Part shown: in pieces, positions 1-11,030 of the stretch
How the letters are laid out: every line of letters begins with the position of its first letter
Position numbering within the stretch: the stretch's first letter is position 1
Assembly: GCF_963678975.1 (NCBI RefSeq)
Contig: NC_089279.1
Location: 32,638,660 to 32,702,659, forward strand
Direction: 5' to 3'
Origin: Dysidea avara
Lineage: Eukaryota; Porifera; Demospongiae; Dictyoceratida; Dysideidae
DNA length: 64,000 bases
The notes under the pieces: generated by a model
The model's database searches: none
The model's input: the letters and a program-made list of their open reading frames with translations, nothing else
What the model was told of the DNA's origin: nothing
Position numbers and translations under genes: made by a program

Positions 1-712
1 TTGCTTATCATTTAAGAATATTATAACTTTTAAATGAAGTTTCCAAATTTGGATTGAATGCAATGGTGTAGACCTAAATCTCACTGAAATTCTTTCAGTA
101 TACACTGCATGCAACACAAATACTAAATGTACGAATGCCAAAATGCATCTTTGTTGGCACAAAAATTGCTTTGTTATGTACATCAGCAGGAAATCATTGG
201 ACACCATCACAATTGTAGACGATCAGACTTTATGACTGGTAAGCATTGTTAAGCTTTAAAAGGTGACTATTTTAAGCAGTGAATGAAGCAGTACACACTG
301 TTTGTTACTGAAGGGCATGGCTTCTGACCAAACCATGACAAAGACATGCCAGAGGCTTTTATGCCAGCCCTGCAGCAGTACTGCAGCTAACTAGGTGAAA
401 TGGTGAATGCATAGCACTGAAAGAGCAAGGCGAATTAAAGAGCTCACAAGTTAAAAACAGATTCAACCTTTGAAGTGACCCATTTGAAAAGGGTGATATA
501 GTGCATAGGCATTAGCACTAAGCAGTGGTTTGTTTACACGGTTTGTATGGTTAGCACTTCGATGACATTGTATTCAAATGTTACTAGAGTACCAGGTGTA
601 TCTATTCACTGGGTTTTATTACCGTGTTCAACTCTAATTTTTGTTTTGATTATGTAGTGAATTTGTTAGAAAGTAGAAACATAAGTATGTACTTGCGTAC
701 AGTATGTATGTA
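1..712. other. No gene seen
   Basis: AT-rich spacer with no coding signal on either strand that I can support. The foldback element that follows starts directly at its right edge. Confidence 0.5.
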
Positions 713-941
713 CCGCTCAAATGCAACGTCGTCTTGCGAGACTGCAAGCAATTAAAAGCGTGCTAATTAAAGAGCGTGGCACCCATTTTGCTCACGAGTA
801 TTCATCCTAAAGAAAACAGGATGACACTCACGAGCAAAACGGGTGCCATGAATACTCGTGAGAAAAATGGGTGCCACGCTCTTTAATTAGCACGGTTTTT
901 AATTGCTTGCACTCTTGCGAGACGACGTTGCATTTGAGCGG
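713..941. mobile_element. Foldback MITE, TA target site
   Basis: The two ends are long inverted repeats (CCGCTCAAATGCAACGTCGTC at the left, its complement at the right), with arms of roughly 90 bp meeting near 830. A TA dinucleotide flanks each end (711-712 and 942-943), as expected for a Tc1/mariner-type target duplication. It has no coding capacity. A partial relative lies at 9182-9337, so this is a dispersed family. Confidence 0.75.
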
Positions 942-943
942 TA

Positions 944-1788
944 CTGAGTAGGTATGTCAGCTAAGAAGGCATCTGTAAAAGTTTCCAATGATCTTGTGGA
1001 AATGTCTTTCGTAGTAGTGCATATAAGATAGAGACACTCAGATAATCAAGCTTCACATAGCTGATCAAAAATAAAAATAAAAATCTTGACACACAAGTAT
1101 GCATGTTATGTATGTACGTACTGTAGTAAGTGCAGTAGAGACCACTCTATCAGTAGTCACACTTTTCAGTTATACAATCTCAGTGTTACATAGGAACATA
1201 CTTATAGTACCACACATTAGTGATGGGCAGTATTGAGAATTCTAACAGTATTAATGAAATAATTGAAGTTATTCAATAATTTTTGCAATTGACATTTGTG
1301 ATTATATGTACATCTAATGGACAATAAACTGAAGCAAGGAAGCATATGCAAAAACTAGGATATCTGAACACTCTTGAAGCTTTAAATCCTAAAAGTCTCC
1401 CATTTGATAAATGTCTGTTTTGCAGTATGCTACTGCAAATTAGTAAAGAGCATATATAGTACACATGATCCAACTAACCATAATAAACTCGTACGCAACT
1501 AAATACCCCTGGTACTAAACAGTATGTGCACAATTTGGTAATATATTTAGGAAATAGAAATGCACTTGTCACTTGTAGGAGCACTGTACAAGTAATATAT
1601 TACGGCCCAAAACTCTGACTATAGCTTATCTGCCATATTGTCATGAAATTGTATACACAAGAACAAGCAACAAACTATTATATAAACATGATATAGTGCT
1701 TACAAAAGAAAGAAAAGAAAAAAAACAGTGCCTAGCCCTAGTGTGTAAGCATACATGTACATTATGTAGAGTCCATAAAGCAATCAGT
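944..1788. other. Spacer, no gene seen
   Basis: No supported gene. The region lies 3' of the minus-strand gene ending at 1789. The sequence near 1221 (TAGTGATGGGCAGTATTGAG) resembles one end of a hAT-type MITE, but I found no partner end. Confidence 0.4.
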
Positions 1789-3777
1789 TTATACTTTATT
1801 ACAGGCTCTGCCAACTTCGAGTCCAGCCTTTGTTACTTTTACTGCCCATACAGTAGAACCTGCCAACACCGCAGCGACTCCGGCTTCAGGGTAGCCAAAT
1901 TCAACAATTTTAGATAGAACCCAGGTTACTGCAAACCATTCAACTGGAACTTTTATTACTTTTAACATCATTTTGAAGGCTTGCCAAAGTATCCCTTCTT
2001 CATAGAGTACTTTAATAACAGAAAGCATAGCACCGATGATCGCTGCACCAGTAGGAGTTACATTCACTATCTCATGTGCCAAGCCTTGTAAAGCTTCTAA
2101 AGCTTCTGGAGAGCTTTCTATAAGCCCCCACAATCCAATGTGTACCGTATCTGTAGTAATAAAAGGGATTAAACCAACTGCAAGAAAGAAACCACCAACG
2201 AGTTGATATGAGAATGAAGCCCAGGCAAGTTCACAGTGGGTAAGATCATCAGGAGATTTTTCAGAGGAGTGTTTATCCTTTTGACTAGTCTGCTGAAGGG
2301 CAACTCCAAACATGGTACCAGCACCAAAATGACTGGTGGAGGTTGCTCTAAGGCTGTTGTCGCTGGAGTCAAAACTGACATACATCCCAACCACAGTAGC
2401 AAGCCGCAGACCACCCTTTGCGGACAGAGAGACATAAAACAGTGTTGCTTTTTCTTTACTAGCAGTTGCAAAGAGAGTTGAATCAATATGTTGCCTAACT
2501 TCAACATACTTTCCATTGGCACATAGCAGTTTGAAAACCTTAGGATGGTTTGTTTTAACTGTCATGGCACACATTGCATCTGGAGCAGCTTTAAGGGCAA
2601 CAAGCTTATCATTACTACCATCACAAGAAACATACTGGCCATTGAAAGCACTCAATGCTATGACAGTGTCATTTTCCAGGAATTTATCGATGTTTACAAG
2701 ATCACCTTCATATGGAGGATGAGCAACTTTTATTGTCATTTCATCATCTTGCTTAGCGATCTTCATCCTTGGTGGACTGCAGCCTGTTCTATACACTACT
2801 GCTAGAGACTTCTCTTCTTTAGGCCATGGGTTACCACCAAGTACACCATTTGTAACTGTTATATGTAAGTTATCGCCTAGCACAAGACTTCGGACTTGTT
2901 GGGTAACATCTCGAGGCCCATAAGACGCCCCAAGAATTACGAGATCGTCAGGATCAAGTGATGTCAAGTATGGATCTGTATTGCGGCCTTTACTGTACAA
3001 GATCTCCAACTCTTCACCTTGTTTTACACTTTTGAGCTTAGGAACTTCTTCTCCATATTGATAGAAAACAGTAAAAGACTTTGAAACCTTAGGCCAGCCA
3101 TTGCCAAAGATGTCGTTACTTGCTTCCATCGTGAGTGAACGATTCTTCACATGACTACGAACAGTTTTGGTCACATCAAACAGCCCGTACGCAGCAGAAA
3201 GAATGATCAAAGGAGGAGAAGCAACGAAATACATGCGCTCATCTTCCTTGACAACACTAAGCATTTGTGCACCATCATATTCATACACAACAACCAGCGT
3301 CTTCTTATGGCCTGTCCAATTGTCTCCTTCCCAAACACCATTCTTCGCATATTTGTCAAATTCACCATTTGTCAAATAATCCCTAGCAAGTTTTGTAACA
3401 TCGCTTGTGCCATAGGCTGCACCCAGTATATCTAGTGGTTTAGTAGTGCCTATTGCTGTTGAATGTCGTGAGACCTGCTGAATTTCTTTGAGATGTTTAG
3501 TATCAAGTCGGTCCTCTTTAAGATAGTGAGAATGATGCGTACTACTGATTTTAAGCGGATTTCCTTCTCTCACAATCATGGTCTCCACTGAAGAAAAAGA
3601 GTTATCATAGCGGTACACGACCACCAAGGTTTTTTGATGCCCAGGCCAAGGATCTCCACCAAACGTTGTGTTGTTTACATCAATTGAAAGCTCTCGTCCT
3701 TGCCTAAGTTTTCTAACCAAGCCAGTCACATCTTTTGGGCCATACGCAGCACCAATAATTTTCAATCCACCAAACAT
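1789..3777 (-). CDS. Four-repeat DUF3395-like protein with beta-trefoil and hydrophobic C-terminus
   Basis: Single-exon frame of 662 residues from the ATG at 3777; three upstream codons are open but begin with TTG. Numbered from that TTG, four repeats of about 75 residues (9-82, 117-190, 192-264, 281-354) share I-L-G/S-A-A/S-Y-G, D-V-T and K-(T/S)-L-x-V-V-Y signatures. This recalls DUF3395, the C-terminal domain of DnaJC11, but there is no J domain. Residues 372-498 look like a fascin/actin-crosslinking beta-trefoil (A-x-N-G-x-Y-V, then A-N-G-K-Y-V). Residues 522-650 are hydrophobic and helix-rich with no clear signal peptide. Function unknown; binding to a sugar, actin or membrane is only an inference. 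The frame has no breaks over nearly 2 kb, so it is probably a live gene. Confidence 0.8.
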   Translation of the reverse strand: MFGGLKIIGAAYGPKDVTGLVRKLRQGRELSIDVNNTTFGGDPWPGHQKTLVVVYRYDNSFSSVETMIVREGNPLKISSTHHSHYLKEDRLDTKHLKEIQQVSRHSTAIGTTKPLDILGAAYGTSDVTKLARDYLTNGEFDKYAKNGVWEGDNWTGHKKTLVVVYEYDGAQMLSVVKEDERMYFVASPPLIILSAAYGLFDVTKTVRSHVKNRSLTMEASNDIFGNGWPKVSKSFTVFYQYGEEVPKLKSVKQGEELEILYSKGRNTDPYLTSLDPDDLVILGASYGPRDVTQQVRSLVLGDNLHITVTNGVLGGNPWPKEEKSLAVVYRTGCSPPRMKIAKQDDEMTIKVAHPPYEGDLVNIDKFLENDTVIALSAFNGQYVSCDGSNDKLVALKAAPDAMCAMTVKTNHPKVFKLLCANGKYVEVRQHIDSTLFATASKEKATLFYVSLSAKGGLRLATVVGMYVSFDSSDNSLRATSTSHFGAGTMFGVALQQTSQKDKHSSEKSPDDLTHCELAWASFSYQLVGGFFLAVGLIPFITTDTVHIGLWGLIESSPEALEALQGLAHEIVNVTPTGAAIIGAMLSVIKVLYEEGILWQAFKMMLKVIKVPVEWFAVTWVLSKIVEFGYPEAGVAAVLAGSTVWAVKVTKAGLEVGRACNKV
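1795..1800 (-). terminator. Candidate poly(A) signal inside last codons
   Basis: AATAAA read on the minus strand overlaps the Asn-Lys codons just before the stop of the DUF3395-like gene. If it is used, the 3' UTR would be only a few to about 25 nt. No other canonical AATAAA was noticed just downstream. Confidence 0.35.
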
Positions 3778-3984
3778 ATTAAACAAGTTTTCTCAGCCAA
3801 AGTTTTATAACTAAAAGTGCAGCAAGATGATCAGTATTTATAGGAGAAGTGGCAGGAAAACATACAAATAGTGACATACATATGTAAAGGAATGAAGCCA
3901 CTCTTGAGGAAACATTGAAGTCATTCAAGTCACTAAATGCAAACAAGGAAATTATATCATTCATATGCAAACAAGAAATATGCA

Positions 3985-4400
3985 CTTATTGTCACCATTT
4001 TTACTTCATAATTCTGATGGTAGCTCCATAGTACTTCAGAACAAAAAGAACATAAAAGGGGGACAAAGGCAAGTCCATGATGCATGTATTGTACATACCA
4101 AAGTTGGCAAAAAGGAACATCTCGAGACAAAGCGACGTTAAACAGTGAAGAAATAATCAAGCCTGTTCTATTGTCGAGTTATGCTTGGCTGGATGCTTCA
4201 GTCAGTCAGTCAGCATAAAATTCTGTTAAATAGAAATTTTTATATTTATATAGAAACTTTTTGGACGGATTTGTGAGGACATTTTTGGGGTTAACCAATG
4301 CTGCCAAGCTGTCACGAAGGGAAATTGAGAGTGATATTTTTGGCTGGAAAAGCCCATGATCCCTAATATACAGTACTAAAACCATTGATGACGGTTAAAA
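3985..4400 (-). repeat. Dispersed repeat family A, copy 1
   Basis: Reverse-orientation copy of a sequence seen again at 6330-6775 (+), 6960-7340 (-), 10250-10545 (+) and 33960-34340 (+). Shared landmarks are a TATTAGGGA(C/T)CATGG stretch followed by TTTTCTGGCC-type sequence, a CAGTATTGGTTAGG-type stretch, and a segment reading GTGCCTTTTGGCAT in plus-oriented copies. No open frame is conserved. The family is probably an old mobile element whose ends I could not define. Confidence 0.55.
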
Positions 4401-4439
4401 TCAGATATGTTTATGGTTTAGCAATGACGACTAACACAT

Positions 4440-4920
4440 TCAAAGAATTCTATACACAGATGACTCTGTGCCACCTACTGCTCTCCTGAAGTAGTTTACT
4501 ATAATCAACAGTTTGCAGGGGAAGATGTGGTTCTACTGCTGTAGCAAAACTGAAACACTTGAAGTGAAGATCCACTCCCACTAATACTGTACAATCATAC
4601 AGCTTGATTGATATGACAAAATCAGAACAGTAGGAAATTGGTCTGACACACCCAAACAATAAATTCATTTTATTCAAGGATAATGATATAATCATTAAGA
4701 CTAAAAATAATAGTGGGAGGTATGGAAATCACATTGATGTACATATAATGAAGTAGGTAGGTAAGAGAAATCACTTTAGCTATACACGAGTTGCGATAAC
4801 TTGCACATGTGCTTGTAAATGGACCTGCCCTATGTGCAAAGGCTCTCTTCAGATTAACTAAATTTCTGTAATGGGATCCAAGCATTAAAGTTCATATATG
4901 TAGCATGCATGAAATAACTA
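4440..4920. repeat. Dispersed repeat family B, copy 1
   Basis: Homologous to 7690-8130 and, more weakly, 8455-9030. Landmarks are GTGAAGATCCACT, ACAGCTTGATTGATATGA and CAGTAGGAAATTGGTCTG, then an A-rich stretch and TAGTGGGAGG. With family A it makes a diverged tandem block over about 4-9 kb. No gene supported. Confidence 0.55.
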
Positions 4921-5306
4921 GAAATGTACATGAGTTAATACTATTGTGACTATACTGAAATGCACTTAAACAGCAGAATTCCATATATAAACAGTGTTTG
5001 CGTCACAGGTGAAACCTATGCAGTGCTAGTAGCATCTGTCCTACATGTAACTGTAACACTGTGTCAGTTTTATATAACTGTACTGGTATCTGTCCTCTTG
5101 TCCTAGTTTCATAATGTGAGGTTAACAGGTTAGTACACAAAAACCACAATTGTGTGCCAGTGGTTTTTCGAATATTATGTGTTTTTGTCCATTCTTTACA
5201 GCACATTTTAAAGGCACCGGTATAGAGAAGACTTGCTGAAAAAATTGAGCAACATTGTTGTAATATTGCTCAGGTCCTGCTGAATCATACATTATGGTAG
5301 CAGAGG

Positions 5307-5994
5307 TAGTATAGCGGCACAACCAAAAAATCGTGCACTTTTTCATAAAGCCATGAAACTTTCCACATAAATGGTACTCCTCAATACATGTATTTTTAGA
5401 TATAGTGCCATCACTGATTCGACCTATGGTGACCTTTACGGCCATTTTTGCACAGAAAATTGATCATTTTTGTCTTTAACTCCCTGGGGCAATAATTAAC
5501 TTGCTAAAACATGATACCAAAATAATGATCTTGCTGATAGAAACAACTTGGTTTTTATTTGAAGTCAATAAGTGAATTCATTCTTAAGTTATGAGTATTT
5601 TAATTAGCTACAAAATTTGATAAATTTATGCATAATTATCTGCCCACAGGTAATTCACACCTCAAGGGCAGGTAAATTTATCTAATTTTACAGCTAGTAA
5701 AAGTGATCATAACTTTGTAATGAAATCACCAATTGACTTCAAATAAAAACCAAGTTGTTTCTATCAGCAAGATCTTTTGTTTGGTATCAAGTTAATTATT
5801 GCCTCAGGGAGTTAAAGACAAAAATGATCAATTTTCTGTACAAAAATGGCTGTAAAGGTTACCAAAGGTCAACTCAGCGATGGCACTATATCTAAAAATG
5901 CATGTCATGAGGAATACTATTTATGTGGAAAGTTTTATGGCTTTATGAAAAAGTGCACAGTATTGCCAATTTTGGGGGCTACGCCGCTATACTA
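5307..5994. mobile_element. Large foldback element, about 690 bp
   Basis: The two halves are inverted copies: the left arm begins TAGTATAGCGGC and the right arm ends GCCGCTATACTA. Both arms carry the same inner landmarks (GTGCACTTTTTCATAAAGCC, TTGATCATTTTTGTC, AACCAAGTTGTTTCTATCAG in opposite senses). Arms are about 330 bp around a centre near 5650. The short frame at 5122-5445 (minus) partly overlaps the left arm and its mate is degenerate, so I do not call it a gene. Confidence 0.75.
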
Positions 5995-6329
5995 AGGAGG
6001 TTGGATGCATTCTAAGCACTATATTCCAAATATATTATGATTGCATTGCTTTATTTGGTATTTGATGTGACCCTCAATAGTCACAATACAAAACTAAAAA
6101 TGATGGGATTCGCTGGGGTTCATTAGATATTCAGAACGTTCTTCATGTAAGCTTCAAGACAATGTACTTTGCTTTGTAAAAAGCGGGTGAAATTAATAAG
6201 TTGCGGTTTGATGTTTACAACTTCACCAGACTTGTCACATACGTATTCCATAAACGGAACAATGATGGTTCACTCCTGAGATCGACGTTTTACCCTCCTC
6301 AATAAAACGATTTTCACGTAATTAGCCTT

Positions 6330-6775
6330 AGTGGCACTTAAAGTGTGTTCAACCTCCTCTGGTATGGCAGTACTGCATATTAGGGACCATGGAGGTTTGG
6401 GTTTTTCTGGCCAAAAAAAATCACCCAAAAACCAGCTTCATAATACCATCCTGGCATCTTGGCAGTATTGGTTAGGTATAACCAAGCCCAAATTCAGTTT
6501 GACCCTAAATGCTTCCAATAATTTTTAATCTTGGAATTTTCTACTGACTAGTTGCCTGATGCCTTCAGGTAAGCATACTGTAACTTGACAACGGCTAAGG
6601 GTACGGGATTGATTATTTTACTGTTTGACATAGCTTCGTCCTGAGATGTGCCTTTTGGTATACCGTAGTACGTACAATGCACACATCATGGACTTACCTT
6701 TGTGTCATATTTCTTTTTTGCTGACAGCTCAAGGTGTCAATTCACAGTAGCACGATGCAAGCTTCCCTACATCTG
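6330..6775 (+). repeat. Dispersed repeat family A, copy 2
   Basis: Plus-oriented copy with TATTAGGGACCATGG, CTTGGCAGTATTGGTTAGG and GTGCCTTTTGGTATACC landmarks. Together with the inverted copy at 6960-7340 it makes a loose head-to-head pair. Confidence 0.5.
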
Positions 6776-6959
6776 TAAACGGGAATCATCTGTATTTTCC
6801 CCATGGTGACCGGATTGATTCCAGAGATGCCTCAAGCACTGTTCTTCATACGTAACTGATTAACAGGTCGAAAACAACAAAGCAAAATGGTCACTTCACA
6901 GTAATTAATTGTTGGGGTACGTGAATCGTCTGTATTTTTTGTAGTGACTAAATTGACTG

Positions 6960-7340
6960 GCCATGTCATTGTCAGCATTTTTACTTCATAATTCTGATGG
7001 CAGTTTCAGAGCAAAAAGAACTGGAACACAAAGGAGGACAAAGGCAAGTCCATGATAGGTATATTGCACATACTGCAGTTGATGACGCGACATCAAACAG
7101 TGAAGAAATCAAGCCCGTAGCCTTATCCTCCATTGTTGAGATATGCTTGGCTGGAGGCATCAGTTAGTTAGTCATTCAGCATAAAATTCTGTTAAATAGG
7201 AACTTTTAAACTCCATGGAAACTTTCTGGAAGGATTTGGGGTTGGTCTAAAGACATCTTTGGGCCTAGCCAATGCTGTCATGAAGGGAAATTGAGGCTGG
7301 TTGTAGGGTAATACTTTTAGCAGCACCACGCTGAATTGCA
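6960..7340 (-). repeat. Dispersed repeat family A, copy 3
   Basis: Aligns by eye with 3985-4400 in the same order: TTTTTACTTCATAATTCTGA, GGACAAAGGCAAGTCCATGA, then ATGCTTGGCTGGA and CAGCATAAAATTCTGTTAAA. The aligned copies suggest an old duplication of the whole 4-5 kb block. Confidence 0.55.
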
Positions 7341-7689
7341 AACCATTGATTTACCTAAAACCTCAGGTGGCACAGGGCCATCATCTGTATGTAAAATTCA
7401 CATCTTTGAATGTAGTGTTGTTTTATTAACCCGTTTTAGTATGGGAATTTTGACTTTTAGTTTACTAACTAAAAGTGTGTCCTGTTTGGTGATACTTTTA
7501 ATATAACTAAAATAACACTGAAAGGTTTTGGTAAGTAAAATTAAAATGTTTCGATCTTTTATAGTACGCAAAACTAAAACTATTTGCATGACTAAATCAT
7601 AAAATTGCAATATTTTTATTTTAGTAAAACTAAATAGATAACTACAACCGTAAATATGAAAGAAAATTCTGTACTATAACAACACTATT

Positions 7690-8130
7690 TGAATGTGTTA
7701 GTCATCATTGGCAGTAGCAAAAACTGAAACACTTGAAGTGAAGATCCACTGATACAGTACATACAGCTTGATTGATATGAAGGTCCAGTTATTATCAACA
7801 TGCTTTTTTTCCAAGAACAATCAAAGATTGGAACAGCTTGCCAGTATCTGTCATAGAATCAGAAAACATAGATACATTTACTAATTACTTATTGTCTATC
7901 TAATTGTTTGCTGTATATCTTATGTGTATGTGTGATTTCTTTGGGGTGTTGATCGCCCCCTGGGCGCATTGGCAATTGCCGTCTGCCCAGTAACAATAAA
8001 TAAATAAATAAATGACAAAACCAGAATGGTAGGAAATTGGTCTTAGATCCACCTCATCCCTCCCCCATGGAGTGGGAGAGCTAATAGTAGCAGTGGGAGG
8101 AAAGTGATGTCATGTAAACAAAGCAGGTAG
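7690..8130. repeat. Repeat family B, copy 2, split by a LINE
   Basis: Matches copy 1 on both sides of a LINE insertion: ACAGCTTGATTGATATGA lies left of it and CAAAACCAGAATGGTAGGAA right of it. Copy 1 at 4600-4640 preserves the uninterrupted site (ATTGATATGACAAAATCAG). Confidence 0.6.
7800..8013 (+). mobile_element. 5'-truncated LINE 3' end with (AAAT)n tail
   Basis: Begins in the last codons of a non-LTR retrotransposon frame (residues resembling T-I-K-D-W-N-S-L-P, then a stop near 7900). It continues through a 3' UTR with CGCCCCCTGGGCGCATTGG and ends in AATAAATAAATAAATAAATGA. The flank repeats ATGA on both sides, a candidate 4-bp target duplication, and the empty site survives in repeat copy 1. 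Dead on arrival: 5' truncated and non-coding. Confidence 0.75.
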
Positions 8131-8454
8131 GTAAGAGAAAGATGATAATTCAACTCACCAGTAATTAAAAGTAGCTAGCTGGTTGCTGTTCTTTAATAGT
8201 TTCAACATGTACATAACCTCAGTGTTGACATCACTACTTGCATGATGGCAAATGATTCATGTGCAGAAGTTTAAAAGTTACATCACCATGTATCTACGTT
8301 AGCTATACTTAAGGACTTCATCTTCAATGATTCATTCCCAATGCATTGATTTATGATATCATAGGATTCTGAATGTCACATAGGGTAGGTCAATAGATGT
8401 GACTCCTGTTGCTTCTTTTGCAGTACGCACAGTAGAAGTTTACTGCAAAGGCAA

Positions 8455-9030
8455 ATTAACAGTTTGTGGGAAGATGTGATGCTGAGAAAAAACTGAAGCA
8501 AAGATCAAAGATTCTCTGCCACTGATATGATCAGTACAACTAACTACCACACCAGTAGGAAATTAGTCTGCCACACCCAAACTACAGGAAATTAAATTCG
8601 TCTTACACCCACCGCATCCATGAAGTGGCAGAAGACAATGATGTAATTATTAAGACTAAAAGCAGCAGTGGGAGGACAATAAATCATGCTGATGTATAAC
8701 AAAGTACATAAGTAAGTAAGAGAAAGTGGTTAATTCAGCTTCTTAAACATGTCCATAATACATACTTGACTTCATTATCAACTACACACTAAATAGTCAT
8801 AAAACATGGAATTTCTTACACACTGTACAGCTATATACGAGTGTGATACTACAAACTTTACGCATTAAACCTTATGGTTTTACACTGTTAACCAATCAAT
8901 GATAACAAAAGATGCAAGTATTACATATAGTTGATGACCCTGTGATGTGCAAGCCTATCCTCTGCACATGCACTTATAAATGGATCTGCCCTACATGCAC
9001 AATCCTCTTCACATTAACTAAATTTCCGAA
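8455..9030. repeat. Repeat family B, copy 3
   Basis: Diverged copy: CAGTAGGAAATTAGTCTGCC, a TAATTATTAAGACTAAAAGC stretch and CAGTGGGAGG in the same order as copy 1, then AAATGGATCTGCCCTACATG matching 4818-4837. No gene supported. Confidence 0.5.
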
Positions 9031-9181
9031 AATTAATGTAATGGGACCAAAGAATTAAACATAAGTATTGTTCACATACACATGTACTACCATGTACGTA
9101 GCAAGCATATATAGTGAAATAACTTGTAAAGGCACATACATGATATACAGTACCAAGTGATTAAAAAACTTACTAAATTAT

Positions 9182-9337
9182 AGAGCGTGGCACCAATTTT
9201 GCTCGCGAGTATTGATCCTGTTTCGTTTGGGATGAATACTTGCAAGCAAAATAGGTGCCACACCCTTTAATTAGCAGGTTTTTTAATTGCTCGCACTCTT
9301 GCGAGATGATGTTAAATTTGAGCAGTGCCGTATGCTG
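9182..9337. mobile_element. Partial foldback MITE, relative of 713-941
   Basis: Carries GAGCGTGGCACCAATTTTGC and the inverted TAGGTGCCACACCCTTTAATT, then TTGCTCGCACTCTTGCGAGA, as in the copy at 713-941. The outer left arm is missing, so this is an internally shortened or decayed copy. Confidence 0.65.
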
Positions 9338-9796
9338 TTATCACAAGTGGTATCTGTCTTATTATTCAGTGACATGTGATGCTGTGTCAGTTTTTACTCC
9401 AATGTGCACGTTACAGCATCATGTCCTACCTCCCCTGCCAATGATGTAGCCTGTTTAAACACTGAACGTTTTGATCAAATTGACACTTCTACTGGTGATA
9501 GAGAATTGTTGACAGGTGTTAAGTAGTGTTGGGTATGGGGAACCTTTACACAATATCCAAGTGTTGCTATTCTACCATACTCAGTATGTTTTGCTGGAAC
9601 TCTTGTTTGACACAATTTTGTATTGTGAACTCGACCTGACTAAAACTTCAGCTTTAAAAGTCTCTTCAAAGAGGTATGGTTAAAGAGAAACGCTACCAGC
9701 TGCATTCGAACCCACTAACTCCTGCAGGCAAGTTATGTGCTCTGACACTTGAAATAGTCTGTGCTGTGAGTTTTGAAGGAACGCAGCTCAAGTATT
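9338..9796. other. Spacer with tRNA/SINE-like fragment
   Basis: No gene supported. On the minus strand around 9700-9760, GGGTTCGAATGC resembles a Pol III B box. The matching A box and a folded tRNA are not evident, so at most this is a SINE remnant. Confidence 0.3.
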
Positions 9797-10183
9797 TAGT
9801 GTTGCACGGATATGAAATTTTTCCGATATTCCGATAACTGATATTGGATAATATTGTCAAGCCGATAAATGTAGCCGATCCGATATAGCACAGCATGTCT
9901 ATGATATAGCAGTTTTTACTATTGTGGAGGATCAATTCAGCCTACAGTATTACTACAGCAACAGCTGACAGTACACTGAAACAGTAATAACAACATGTAG
10001 TGCAGGAAAATGCATATTGAAAACATCATTTGATGCACATGAGCATGTACTTCTAAATCCAAACTGTACATGTATCTGTATTTGTTGCTTTTTTCATTGT
10101 GCTGCCGATCAGATACCGATATACAAAAACACAGCCGATATATGGTTTTTCCGATAACCGATCCAATTATGAGTGCAACACTA
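9797..10183. mobile_element. hAT-type MITE (TAGTGTTGCAC ends)
   Basis: Terminal inverted repeats TAGTGTTGCAC and GTGCAACACTA, with subterminal CCGAT-rich inverted motifs (TTTTTCCGATA on both sides in opposite sense). Flanks CAAGTATT and CAAGGTTT match at 6 of 8 positions, fitting a decayed 8-bp duplication. No transposase frame, so non-autonomous. Confidence 0.75.
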
Positions 10184-10249
10184 CAAGGTTTCAATGTACT
10201 GCAGAAAACAAATGAGGTAACACAGGAGCTTGCATAAAATCTCTAAGCA

Positions 10250-10545
10250 GTTGGATGATGGACACTTCATTTTGAGCATTAATTGTGTTTATAGGCCTGA
10301 AACGCTTCCAATAGATCGCTACAATTTGACTGACTGCTTGAATAATGCCTTTAGAAAAGTGTAACTTGTAAGACTATACGGGCTGATTTTTCACTGTTCA
10401 ACGTCACTTCAGCCCAATAGGTGCCTTTTGGCATACTGCAGTGGTAAGCAGTGTGAAAGACAGACAGGTGGCTTTTCGGGGGGAAAGTGCTATATGAAGA
10501 CAATGTCTGGGTCTGCAAGCAAAGACTACTGTACAAGACAATCTT
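10250..10545 (+). repeat. Dispersed repeat family A, copy 4 (partial)
   Basis: Contains ACGGGCTGATTTTTCACTGT followed by TAGGTGCCTTTTGGCATACT, as in the other plus-oriented copies. The 5' part is missing or too diverged to read. Confidence 0.45.
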
Positions 10546-10731
10546 ACGTACCTATGAAACTAACCCCTATACATATATTTTTAAAATGTATGTGTTCATG
10601 TCCAATCATACTCGACTTTTCCAACTACCCTACATAAAAGCAAAGATCCTTCTCCAACTGATATGATTCTTAGACATAACCAATAGAACTTACGATGGTG
10701 GATAGCTGTCAATAACTTTTGGCCTTGAATA

Positions 10732-11030
10732 CAGTGAAACCTGTGGACACCTTGGGACCAACCAAGTGTCCTGATTACCGAGGTGTACTGATTTTCTAGG
10801 TCAATTTACATGTAAAAGGTACTTTGAGACCTCACATTACACTTTTGTATTGTGAACTCGATCTGGTGAACAACAACATACCTTAATAGGGGAACAGAAT
10901 TTTAGTTTTGTACATCTGTTGAACACCAACACCAAGAGAATTGGATGTGTGTAGAAGACCCCTTTCACAAATCCAGTCAGATACGAATAGTTCATTTACA
11001 CAGAAAAGCTCCTAGTTAATGACATTTTTG
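10732..11030. repeat. Single ends of pogo-like and other MITEs
   Basis: TACAGTGAAACCTGTGGACA near 10732 resembles a pogo/Tigger-type end. GGATGTGTGTAGAAGACCCC near 10943 is one end of the MITE family seen complete at 30342-30586. I found no partner ends, so these look like solo or truncated fragments. Confidence 0.4.

Noticed and set aside
5122..5445. 107-codon minus frame
   Set aside because: It runs into an arm of the 5.3-6.0 kb foldback, whose mate does not keep the frame.
9690..9770. tRNA-like B box on the minus strand
   Set aside because: No A box, acceptor stem or cloverleaf can be drawn; at most a SINE tail.
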